DNA of 64,000 nucleotides. Origin: an uncultured Litoreibacter sp. Lineage in GTDB: Bacteria; Pseudomonadota; Alphaproteobacteria; Rhodobacterales; Rhodobacteraceae. Position 1 is the stretch's first letter; each line of letters opens with the position of its first letter. The translations under genes and the position numbers were made by a program. The notes beneath the pieces are model-generated. The model had not been told where the DNA came from, did not search any database, and saw only the letters and a list, made by a program, of their open reading frames with translations. Shown here piece by piece: positions 16,581 through 24,185 of the stretch. Where the stretch lies: assembly GCA_947492995.1 (NCBI GenBank), contig CANLOU010000002.1:372001-436000 (forward strand), given 5' to 3'.

Positions 16581-17858
16581 ATGTCCCTGACCCAAACTGC
16601 CATCGACACGCTGGCAAGAAACGATCGCGGCGGCTTCACCATCCCGACGGCGGGGCTGTACCCTTACCAATGGAACTGGGACAGCGCCTTTATCGCGCTG
16701 GGCATCGCAACCTATGACATGGACCGCGCTTGGACCGAGATCATGTCGTTGCTGGAGGGCCAGTGGCCCGACGGCATGATCCCCAGCATCATCTTCCGTA
16801 GCGACGATCCCAGCTACTTTCCGGGGCCGTCACGTTGGGGCAAGACGCTGGGTCCGATCCCGTCAACAGGCGTGTCGCAGCCTCCGGTTCTGACCACCGT
16901 TGTGCGCCAGCTGACCGATGCGGGCGGCACCCGCAACGCGGCCCGCCGCCACGAGGTCTTCGACCGGCTTTTTGCCTTCCACAAATGGTTCCACGACGCG
17001 CGGACATCAAATGGCATCGTGGCCACCGTGCATCCGTGGGAAACTGGGCGCGATAATTGCCCGGACTGGAATATCGGGCTGGACCTGATGGATGTAGCCG
17101 CTGATCTGGCCCCTTACACGCGGATGGACAACAAGCACGTCAATCCGCAATACCGCCCCAGCCAGGAGCAATATGACAAATACCTGACCATCGTGCAGTT
17201 CGGCGACAGCGTCGGCTGGGACCAGCGCCGCCTGACCGATGAAGGCCCGTTCCTGATGGCCGACCCCAACATCCATTTTATCCTGCTGCGGGCTGACAAG
17301 GATCTGCTGGCGATAGCCCGAGACCTAGGCAAGCCCGTCGAGACGCTCACCCAGATCGAGGCATGGATCGCCAAAGGCGAGGCCGCGACCGATTATTTGT
17401 GGAGCGAAGCGCTTGGTGCCTTCACCGCGCGTGAAATTCGCACCGGTGCGTTCTCGACCGGATTCACAAATTGCAGCGCATTGTGCTTTTACGCCGATAG
17501 CGGCACGGCTGAGCAGCGGGCGCGGGTGCTGGACAACCTCAACCGCATCGCGGCCAAGGTCGATTTTATGCTGCCTAGCTGGGACCCAGACGCGGAAGGG
17601 TTCGAGGCGCAGCGCTATTGGTGCGGGCCGGTCTGGCCCCAGATGAATTACATGACGTCGCTTGGGCTGGCCGAACAGGGCCATGACGCGTTGGCTATGA
17701 AGATACGCGACGACCTGTGCCGGGCCATCGAGAGGTCAGGCTTCTGGGAATGCTTCAACCCGCTGACCGGCGAAGGTTGCGTCGGCTCAAACTTCTCGTG
17801 GACCGCCGCCGTTTGGCTGTCCTGGCAGCATGAAACAAAATTGGAAGGCGTGGCCTAG
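16581..17858 (+). CDS. MGH1/GH63-like glycoside hydrolase
   Basis: Cytoplasmic (alpha/alpha)6-barrel glycosidase of 425 residues, with no signal peptide. Segments typical of the mannosylglycerate-hydrolase/GH63 group are YQWNWDSAFIALGI (near residue 28), GQWPDGMIPSIIF, the acidic HPWETGRDNCPDWN (probable catalytic Asp) and, near the C-terminus, FNPLTGEGCVGSNFSWTAA. Length fits the small bacterial members (about 420) that cleave glucosyl- or mannosylglycerate. It starts three bases after the second permease stop, so its substrate is very likely what the importer brings in. The sugar identity is inferred from family only. Confidence 0.85.
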   Translation: MSLTQTAIDTLARNDRGGFTIPTAGLYPYQWNWDSAFIALGIATYDMDRAWTEIMSLLEGQWPDGMIPSIIFRSDDPSYFPGPSRWGKTLGPIPSTGVSQPPVLTTVVRQLTDAGGTRNAARRHEVFDRLFAFHKWFHDARTSNGIVATVHPWETGRDNCPDWNIGLDLMDVAADLAPYTRMDNKHVNPQYRPSQEQYDKYLTIVQFGDSVGWDQRRLTDEGPFLMADPNIHFILLRADKDLLAIARDLGKPVETLTQIEAWIAKGEAATDYLWSEALGAFTAREIRTGAFSTGFTNCSALCFYADSGTAEQRARVLDNLNRIAAKVDFMLPSWDPDAEGFEAQRYWCGPVWPQMNYMTSLGLAEQGHDALAMKIRDDLCRAIERSGFWECFNPLTGEGCVGSNFSWTAAVWLSWQHETKLEGVA

Positions 17859-17881
17859 GGCCCGCCAAAAGGATCAACGAC

Positions 17882-18934
17882 ATGGGTTCCATCAGCCTTA
17901 AATCGGTCGAAAAATGGTTTGGCGATGTGCAGGTCATCAAGGGGGTTGATCTCGACATTCTTGACGGGGAGCTCATCATCTTTGTCGGGCCGTCGGGATG
18001 TGGCAAATCCACCTTGCTGCGGATGATTTCCGGCCTTGAGGAAACCTCGCGCGGGCAAATCATGCTCGACGGTGAAGACGTGACCCACAAGGTCCCGTCG
18101 GAACGTGAGCTGTCGATGGTGTTTCAATCCTACGCGCTTTACCCGCATCTCAGCGTTGAGGAAAATATGGGCTTCGCCTTGAAAACCGCAGGCGCGCCGA
18201 AGGCCGAGATCGCTGAGAAAGTGCAACGTGCCGCTGACATCCTGAAGCTCGACGACTACATGGACCGCCGCCCCAAGGACCTGTCCGGAGGGCAGCGCCA
18301 GCGCGTGGCCATTGGCCGTGCCATCGTGCGCAAGCCCAAGGGCTTTCTGTTTGACGAGCCGCTGTCCAACCTTGATGCGTCTCTGCGGGTCGACATGCGG
18401 TTCGAGATCGCGCGGCTGCACAAGACGCTGGAAAGCACCATGGTCTATGTGACCCACGATCAGGTCGAGGCGATGACGCTGGCCGACCGCATTGTGGTGC
18501 TCAAAGACGGGTTGATTATGCAGGTGGGCACCCCGCGCGAATTGTATGAAGGTCCCGACAACGTCTTTGTGGCCCAATTCATCGGCAGCCCGAAAATGAA
18601 CCTGATGCCGTGCCGAACCGACGGGGAGGCTTACGTGCTGGCCGAGGGCGGCAGAGGCGCGCTTGGATCAACGGCCCGCCGCGATGCGGTGCAGCTTGGC
18701 ATACGGCCCGAGCACATCTCGGTGGTGGCCAAGGGCGAGGGGCAATGCAACGGCACGGTGCAAGTCAGCGAATACCTTGGGTCCGACTATTTCCACTATG
18801 TTGATTGTGGGCCGCTTGGGATTTTGACGGTCCGGGTCCCCGGGGCCTCCGCCGATATTGAGGGGCAGGGCGTTGGGTTGGCCTTCTCGCCCGAAAACCT
18901 GCATTTCTTCGGGGCGGACGACCAAGCTCTTTAA
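17882..18934 (+). CDS. Sugar ABC transporter ATPase (UgpC/MalK family)
   Basis: Energy-coupling ATPase of the importer, 350 residues. Walker A is GPSGCGKSTLLR (near residue 37), Q-loop FQSYALYPH, signature LSGGQRQRVAIGRA, Walker B FLFDEPLSNLDA and switch histidine in VYVTHDQVEAMTLADR. The C-terminal third is the MalK-type regulatory TOBE domain (LGIRPEHISVV). It is the last gene of the LacI-led operon and is followed by a strong terminator. Confidence 0.95.
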   Translation: MGSISLKSVEKWFGDVQVIKGVDLDILDGELIIFVGPSGCGKSTLLRMISGLEETSRGQIMLDGEDVTHKVPSERELSMVFQSYALYPHLSVEENMGFALKTAGAPKAEIAEKVQRAADILKLDDYMDRRPKDLSGGQRQRVAIGRAIVRKPKGFLFDEPLSNLDASLRVDMRFEIARLHKTLESTMVYVTHDQVEAMTLADRIVVLKDGLIMQVGTPRELYEGPDNVFVAQFIGSPKMNLMPCRTDGEAYVLAEGGRGALGSTARRDAVQLGIRPEHISVVAKGEGQCNGTVQVSEYLGSDYFHYVDCGPLGILTVRVPGASADIEGQGVGLAFSPENLHFFGADDQAL

Positions 18935-18962
18935 GCCTGCCGCGACACGCGCGTGACAAAAC

Positions 18963-18993
18963 AAAAGGCGCCCCAACAGGGGGCGCCTTTTTT
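18963..18993. terminator. Bidirectional rho-independent terminator
   Basis: A GGCGCCCC/GGGGCGCC stem (18967-18974 with 18980-18987) with a 5-base loop is flanked by A4 on the left and T6 on the right. It lies between the convergent sugar operon and xanthine permease gene, so it can end transcription from both sides. Confidence 0.93.
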
Positions 18994-19020
18994 CTTCAGG
19001 TCGCCAAAGCCGCGACAGGG

Positions 19021-20445
19021 TTACTTGCCCTTGGGCAGCGACCCCTTGCCATGGCCCGACATGCCGCCCGAGACTTCCTCGGTCGATTCAGGGGACAGCT
19101 CCTGTGGCAGCACCAGGTTCAAGATGATCGCAATGAACGCCGCTGGCAGCAGGCCAGTGGTCAACAAAATGCGGGGCGTGTCGCCCAGGAATGCCATGGC
19201 ATCCGGCACCTGTTGCAGGCCAAGGCCCACCGACAAGGCAACCGCGAAGATCACCATGTTGCGGCTGTTCCAATGCACGTCAGACAGCATCGACGCACCC
19301 GCCGCAGCGACCATGCCGAACATCACAATCACGCCGCCACCCAGCACTTGGATCGGCACCGAGTTGATGACCGCGCCCACTTTTGGGATCAGCCCGCAGA
19401 CGATCAGGAAGATCGCGCCGATGGTCACCACATGGCGGCTCATCACGCCGGTCATGGCGATCAGGCCCACGTTTTGGCTGAACGATGTGTTTGGCAGTGA
19501 GCCGAACACACCCGCAATTGCCGAGCCCAGACCATCCGCATAGGTCGCGCCCGTAACCTCTGCATCGGTCGCCTCACGGCCCGCGCCGCCCTTGGTGATG
19601 CCCGATACGTCGCCAACAGTTTCAATGGCCGAAATAAAGGCCATGAGGCACATGCCGATGATGATCGCCCAGTTCAGCTCAAAGCCGAATTTGAACGGGG
19701 AGGGCAGCTGGAACCAGCCGGACCGGCCCACGCCAGCAAGGCTGACATCGCCCATGATATAGGCCACGATGTAACCTGCGATCAGCCCCAGCAGAACGGC
19801 GGCCACCGACAGCAATCCGCGCGTGAAGAACTTCAGCCCAAGGGTGACGAAAATCACCACGCCCGCCTGAAACCAGTTCGACGCGCCGCCCCATGTAGGC
19901 TTGGAGCGGTTGAAATCACCCGCGCCGCCAGCAGCGTATTCAATGCCGACCTTTACCAGCAGTAGCCCGATCAACAGCACGATCAGGCCGGTGACCAATG
20001 GCGGCAAGGCGAAGCGGATTTTGCCCACGAAAAGGCCAAGGAACGCGTGAAACAACCCGCCGATGACCACGCCGGTCATCAATCCCGCGAGGCCCGCCGT
20101 GCCCGCGCCGATCATGGCTGGGATCATCACAGGCAGAAACGCAAAGCTGGTGCCTTGCACGATGGGCAGCTTGGCCCCCACGGGGCCTATGCCGATGGTT
20201 TGGATCAGCGTGGCGATACCGGCAAACAGCATCGCCATTTGGATTAGGTAGATCAGGGTCGGAATATCTGCGTTCTCTGCCCCGAAGCCGAAGCCCGCGA
20301 CGCCCGCGATGATGATCGCGGGTGTGACGTTCGACACGAACATTGCCAGCACGTGTTGGATCCCCAGCGGGATCGCTTTCGCCAGTGGCGGCGTGTAATT
20401 TGGGTCGCGGAGTTGCTCCGGTGTCCCGATTGAGGTGTCAGCCAT
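19021..20445 (-). CDS. NCS2-family xanthine/urate permease
   Basis: Nucleobase:cation symporter-2 of 474 residues with about 12-14 membrane segments. Family segments are IQHVLAMFVSNVTPAIII, VQGTSFAFLPVMIPAM, ISAIETVGDVSGIT and the signature region NTSFSQNVGLIAMTGVMSRHV. It sits in a purine-degradation block beside allA, uraH and puuD, which favours xanthine or urate over uracil as substrate. It is transcribed after allA with a 49-base gap. The C-terminal tail (HGKGSLPKGK) is basic and cytoplasmic. Confidence 0.9.
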   Translation of the reverse strand: MADTSIGTPEQLRDPNYTPPLAKAIPLGIQHVLAMFVSNVTPAIIIAGVAGFGFGAENADIPTLIYLIQMAMLFAGIATLIQTIGIGPVGAKLPIVQGTSFAFLPVMIPAMIGAGTAGLAGLMTGVVIGGLFHAFLGLFVGKIRFALPPLVTGLIVLLIGLLLVKVGIEYAAGGAGDFNRSKPTWGGASNWFQAGVVIFVTLGLKFFTRGLLSVAAVLLGLIAGYIVAYIMGDVSLAGVGRSGWFQLPSPFKFGFELNWAIIIGMCLMAFISAIETVGDVSGITKGGAGREATDAEVTGATYADGLGSAIAGVFGSLPNTSFSQNVGLIAMTGVMSRHVVTIGAIFLIVCGLIPKVGAVINSVPIQVLGGGVIVMFGMVAAAGASMLSDVHWNSRNMVIFAVALSVGLGLQQVPDAMAFLGDTPRILLTTGLLPAAFIAIILNLVLPQELSPESTEEVSGGMSGHGKGSLPKGK

Positions 20446-20494
20446 GTGTATATTCTCCCTTTACACAGTCCCTTTGCGCCGCTGAGCGGCGTCG

Positions 20495-20986
20495 TTATGT
20501 CCCCAGCTCGACCACCCATGGGCGATCAAACCAATGCTCTTCAAGATTTTTGCCAGCGCCGATCCTGTCGACGACCGCAAACAAGCCCGGCGCATGCAGC
20601 GGGGCCAGCACCCCATGCCACGTGTTCCGGTGGTAATTCACGCCCTGGCCCGGATGGGCCAGAAACGCGACGGGTCTGTCGGGGGCGCCGCCCGTATCGG
20701 TGGCGACCACAACGAGATAGGGGTTTTGATGCATCGGCACAAAAGCCTGCGAGCCATCGGGGTGGCGTTCCATCATGTCGAGACTGTAGGGCAGATCGCG
20801 GGCCTGAGCATCGAATATGCTGATCCCCGCCGCGCCAGTGCCGAATTCCAGCGTTGCGATGTCATGATGGCGGCCACACAAGCCCTGGTTGATGATCTTG
20901 TCGGGCTCTCCTGCGGCCTCCAACACGTCTCCAAACGCCGCAAAAGCGGTTTGGGTCAGCGGGCGAGTGGCGATCGTATGCATCAT
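20495..20986 (-). CDS. allA: Ureidoglycolate lyase
   Basis: Enzyme splitting ureidoglycolate to glyoxylate and urea in the allantoin branch of purine degradation. The 163-residue product shows the AllA pattern: TAFAAFGDVLEA near the start, MMERHPDGSQAFVPM, YLVVVA and the cupin-like core GQGVNYHRNTWHGVLAPL near residue 110. Two adjacent ATGs (20986, 20983) are possible starts. It lies upstream of the NCS2 permease on the same strand and divergent from uraH, so the intergenic region probably carries a shared purine-responsive promoter. Confidence 0.93.
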   Translation of the reverse strand: MMHTIATRPLTQTAFAAFGDVLEAAGEPDKIINQGLCGRHHDIATLEFGTGAAGISIFDAQARDLPYSLDMMERHPDGSQAFVPMHQNPYLVVVATDTGGAPDRPVAFLAHPGQGVNYHRNTWHGVLAPLHAPGLFAVVDRIGAGKNLEEHWFDRPWVVELGT

Positions 20987-21137
20987 GGCAGGGTGCAGGT
21001 CCTAAACGTGTTGTCTTGTTAAACTGAAAGATCGCGCCGGACTTTCAATAAATACCAAAAGGACTGTTGGATATTCTTAACTTTTGCATCGGCCAGCGCT
21101 TGCGCATTGTGCTCGTTGAGCAAAAAGGGAGCATAGT

Positions 21138-21491
21138 ATGGCGGGATATCTGACGACTCATGTGTTGGACACAGCGCGCGGATGCCCTGCCGAGGGGCTG
21201 CGGATCGAGCTTTTTCGCCTCAAAGGTGGCACAAGCAACTTGCTGCGCGAGGTTGTGACGAACGCGGACGGGCGCACCGACGAACACATCTTGCCAACTG
21301 ATGCGTTTGAGACGGGCACTTACGAGCTGGTGTTTCACTGCGGCGACTATCTGACACGCTCGGGCGTGGCCCCTGAGGAGCCACGCTTTCTGGATGCGAT
21401 ACCGCTGCGCTTTGGCATGTCAGAGGCTGCGCATTACCATGTGCCGTTGCTGCTGTCGCCGTTTGGGTATTCGACCTATCGTGGCAGTTAG
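21138..21491 (+). CDS. uraH: 5-hydroxyisourate hydrolase (transthyretin-like)
   Basis: Hydrolyses 5-hydroxyisourate, the first product of urate oxidation. It is 117 residues long, the family's usual size. It begins with [17 protein letters not shown], including the conserved His, has an internal Arg/His region (GRTDEHIL), and ends in YRGS, the diagnostic C-terminal tetrapeptide of HIU hydrolases. Ribosome site AGGGAG precedes the ATG. Its partner for urate oxidation, puuD, lies 1.1 kb downstream. The OHCU decarboxylase and allantoinase needed for the full pathway are not in this window. Confidence 0.95.
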   Translation: MAGYLTTHVLDTARGCPAEGLRIELFRLKGGTSNLLREVVTNADGRTDEHILPTDAFETGTYELVFHCGDYLTRSGVAPEEPRFLDAIPLRFGMSEAAHYHVPLLLSPFGYSTYRGS

Positions 21492-21497
21492 GGCGCG

Positions 21498-21583
21498 CAA
21501 ATTCCTTGAAGAAAGGAATTTGAATTTTCTTCGACGAAGAAAATTGCCTCCGGCGGGGATATTTTTGGAACAATGATGGGGGG
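21498..21583. repeat. Intergenic hairpin element with GGATATTTTT tail (copy 1)
   Basis: Two tandem hairpins (CAAATTCCTT 21498-21507 with AAGGAATTTG 21513-21522; AATTTTCTTCG 21523-21533 with CGAAGAAAATT 21535-21545) are followed by a GC-rich CCTCCGGCGGGGATATTTTTGG segment. It lies between the convergent uraH and LysR genes and probably ends transcription. The GGATATTTTT tail resembles the other copies in this window (see 37314, 54421 and 58561). Confidence 0.75.
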
Positions 21584-21589
21584 CGGCTC

Positions 21590-22510
21590 TTACGTTTCGA
21601 CCGATGTGTCGGCCAAGGCGTCTTGCATGCGCTCGATCATGAATTCCATGAAAAGTCGGGTTTTGGGGTCTTGATGGCGACGATGCGTGTAGAGGCAGGC
21701 CATTTGGACATCGAGTGGCGGCGTTTCCTCAACCACATGCACCAACGCGCCACTGCGCAGATGGTGGGACACCTCAAACATGGGCTTCAGGGCGATGCCT
21801 GCCCCTTTCAGCGCCCAGTCGGTCAGCACGTCGCCATCATCGCTTTCAAACCTGCCGCGCACATCGAATTTTTGCGGGCCCTGTTTGGTTTGCAGCTCCC
21901 ATTGAAACTCTGTCGCGCCCGGGAACCGCAGGTTGAGGCAATTATGTTTGCCGCGTTCGATTTCGCCGCCTGATTTGGGGTGGCCATGCGCGCTGATATA
22001 GGCGGGGCTGGCGCAGAGCACGCGTGCGCAGTCCGCGATCTTGCGAATGCGCAATGTGCTATCTGCGGGGCGGCCCAGAAAGAACGCAATATCAAGGCCT
22101 TCAGCGGTCAGGTCCAGTTTGCGGTCGCTGAGCCGCAGCCGCACATCCACCAAAGGGTATTGTCGTGCAAAGGCGGGCACATGCGGCGCGATCAGGCGTC
22201 TGCCGATGCCCAGAGGGGCCGCGATATGGATCACGCCGCGCGGGTTTTCAGTCACATCGCTGATATCTGCCTCGGCGGCCTCGACGGCTTCTAGGACGCC
22301 ACAGGCCCCTTCGTAGAAAATGCGGCCCTGCTCGGTGGCGGTCAGGCTGCGGGTGGTGCGTTGGAACAGCCGCACGCCCAGATGGCTTTCCAGCTGCGAC
22401 ACCCGTGACGAGGCCACCGCAGGGGAAATCCGCTGGTCGCGGGCGGCCGCCGACATGGACCCCAGCTCGTAGATACGGACGAATGTGCGGATGTTGTCAA
22501 AATAGGACAT
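21590..22510 (-). CDS. LysR-family transcriptional regulator
   Basis: DNA-binding regulator of 306 residues. The N-terminal winged helix spans about 1-60 (YELGSMSAAARDQRISPAVASSRVSQLE) and a periplasmic-binding-like effector domain follows (GVIHIAAPLGIGRRLIAPHV). It is divergent from puuD with 98 bases between the starts, the classic arrangement for a LysR protein controlling its neighbour, so regulation of urate oxidation is likely. The effector is not known. The gene converges on uraH, with a terminator-like repeat between. Confidence 0.9.
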   Translation of the reverse strand: MSYFDNIRTFVRIYELGSMSAAARDQRISPAVASSRVSQLESHLGVRLFQRTTRSLTATEQGRIFYEGACGVLEAVEAAEADISDVTENPRGVIHIAAPLGIGRRLIAPHVPAFARQYPLVDVRLRLSDRKLDLTAEGLDIAFFLGRPADSTLRIRKIADCARVLCASPAYISAHGHPKSGGEIERGKHNCLNLRFPGATEFQWELQTKQGPQKFDVRGRFESDDGDVLTDWALKGAGIALKPMFEVSHHLRSGALVHVVEETPPLDVQMACLYTHRRHQDPKTRLFMEFMIERMQDALADTSVET

Positions 22511-22608
22511 TTTTCGGTTTCATTTGATACTGTTTGGCGAATAGCAAATATAGCAGAAGAATTGAGTTTTGGGTAGTCTGCGTCATAGGCCGAAAAGGGG
22601 ACGCGCAT

Positions 22609-23841
22609 ATGTATGATCTGGCAATCATGTGGGACTGGCTGTCCTTTGCGGTCCGTTGGCTGCATGTCATCACCGCCATGGCGTGGATTGGCGCGTCGTT
22701 TTTCTTCATCGCGCTGGACCTGGGGTTGAAAAAGGCGCCAGCCATGCCGGACGGCGTATCGGGCGAGGAATGGCAGGTCCATGGCGGCGGCTTTTACCAC
22801 ATCCAGAAATATCTGGTGGCCCCGGACAACATGCCCGAGCACCTGATCTGGCACAAATGGCAAAGCTACATGACCTGGGTGTCGGGGGCCGCGCTGCTGA
22901 TGATCGTCTATTGGGCAGGGGCGGAATTGTTCCTGATCGACCCGGCCAAGACGGACCTTGCGGTGTGGCAGGCGATTGCCATTTCCGCCGGATCGCTGAC
23001 GATCGGCTGGATCGCCTACGACCTGCTGTGCAAGTCGAAACTGGGCGAGCACCCGACCTTCCTGATGGTGTTGCTGTTCGTCATTTTGACGATCATGTCA
23101 TGGGGGTATAACGAGATTTTCACGGGCCGGGCGGCGCTGCTGCATCTGGGCGCCTTCACCGCCACCATCATGACGGCCAACGTGTTTTTCATCATCATGC
23201 CCAACCAGCGCATTGTCGTGGCGGACCTGAAGGCCGGGCGCGCGCCTGACGCCAAATACGGCAAGATTGCCAAGCTGCGCAGCACCCACAACAACTACCT
23301 GACGCTGCCGGTGATCTTCCTGATGCTGTCCAACCACTACCCGCTGTCTTTTGGCACGGAGTATGCGTGGATCATTGCCGCGCTGATCTTTCTGACGGGC
23401 GTCACCATCCGGCATTACTTCAACACCATGCATTCCACCGGCAAGGGGCCGCACTGGACATGGGCGGTGACGGTGATCTTGTTCATCCTGATCGCGTGGC
23501 TCTCGACGGCCAACACCTGGCAGGAAGATTACGACAGGGCTCAGGCCGCGCCCCTGACCGCCTACGAACAGCGCATTACCAGCGTCGCGGGCTTTGACGA
23601 GGTGCATGACATCGTGCTTGGCCGCTGTTCTATGTGCCATGCCCGTGAGCCGGTTTGGGATGGCATCCGCTGGGCCCCCAAGGGGGTGTTTCTGGAAACC
23701 AAGGGCGATGTGGCCCGCGCGGCGCGCGAGATTTATCTGCAGGCGGGCGTCAGCCACGCCATGCCGCCAGCCAACATCACCGACCTGCCCGAAGAGGACC
23801 GCGCCAAGATCGTGCGGTGGTTCCGCGCGCAGCGTGGCTGA
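22609..23841 (+). CDS. puuD: Membrane-bound urate oxidase with cytochrome c domain
   Basis: Integral membrane urate hydroxylase of 410 residues that oxidises urate and passes electrons to a C-terminal cytochrome c domain, replacing soluble uricase. It has about eight membrane segments, including WLHVITAMAWIGASFFFIALD near the start and MSWGYNEIFTG midway. The haem motif CSMCH is at about residues 340-344 (GRCSMCHAREPVWDG), followed by a methionine-containing segment (GVSHAMPPANIT) that could supply the axial ligand. I chose ATG 22609, which begins at the first membrane segment; an in-frame upstream ATG at 22534 would add 25 polar residues overlapping the promoter region. It works with uraH. 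Confidence 0.93.
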   Translation: MYDLAIMWDWLSFAVRWLHVITAMAWIGASFFFIALDLGLKKAPAMPDGVSGEEWQVHGGGFYHIQKYLVAPDNMPEHLIWHKWQSYMTWVSGAALLMIVYWAGAELFLIDPAKTDLAVWQAIAISAGSLTIGWIAYDLLCKSKLGEHPTFLMVLLFVILTIMSWGYNEIFTGRAALLHLGAFTATIMTANVFFIIMPNQRIVVADLKAGRAPDAKYGKIAKLRSTHNNYLTLPVIFLMLSNHYPLSFGTEYAWIIAALIFLTGVTIRHYFNTMHSTGKGPHWTWAVTVILFILIAWLSTANTWQEDYDRAQAAPLTAYEQRITSVAGFDEVHDIVLGRCSMCHAREPVWDGIRWAPKGVFLETKGDVARAAREIYLQAGVSHAMPPANITDLPEEDRAKIVRWFRAQRG

Positions 23842-24185
23842 GCGCGCGCGTCCACCCGCTGCACCCAATGGGATGCGCGGGGGACGGCCAAACTCGGTCA
23901 GTGTGAGTGAGAAAGGTGGCGCCACCCTGATCGACATCACGGGGGTCGCGGTTCCCGCCTGAGGTTTGCCCCAGACCGGCCTTGCCTTGTCACCGGTTAT
24001 CGCAAGGCAGCCCTGAACGCACTGCCGCAATCCCATTATGTCTTGTCGCGACATGTGTCAGATGTCGCCGGATCCGACAACGGGGTTTAAAGCAGCGCGG
24101 TTAGCGACATGTGAACGCGCCGTGCGGGGCAGGGGCGGTTCGTGCAACAGGTCCCCCCCGCATCAGCGATGCGAAGGGGCATGGG
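23842..24185. other. 344-base non-coding gap between convergent operons
   Basis: No convincing gene on either strand; the longest plausible frame is about 30 codons (23873-23962) without support. Small dyads are visible: GGTGGCGCCACC (23915-23926), GCCTTGC/GCAAGGC (23979-23985 with 24002-24008), TGTCGCGACA (24044-24053) and GCATC/GATGC (24162-24174). None has a T run. Both neighbours end here, so this is a shared 3' region. Confidence 0.6.

Noticed and set aside
15225-16670. 481-codon minus-strand frame opposite the second sugar permease
   Set aside because: Charged, repetitive translation with no domain; it is the mirror of a well-supported membrane protein gene.
23873-23962. About 29-codon frame after puuD
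   Set aside because: No ribosome site, no recognisable features and a length within chance expectation.
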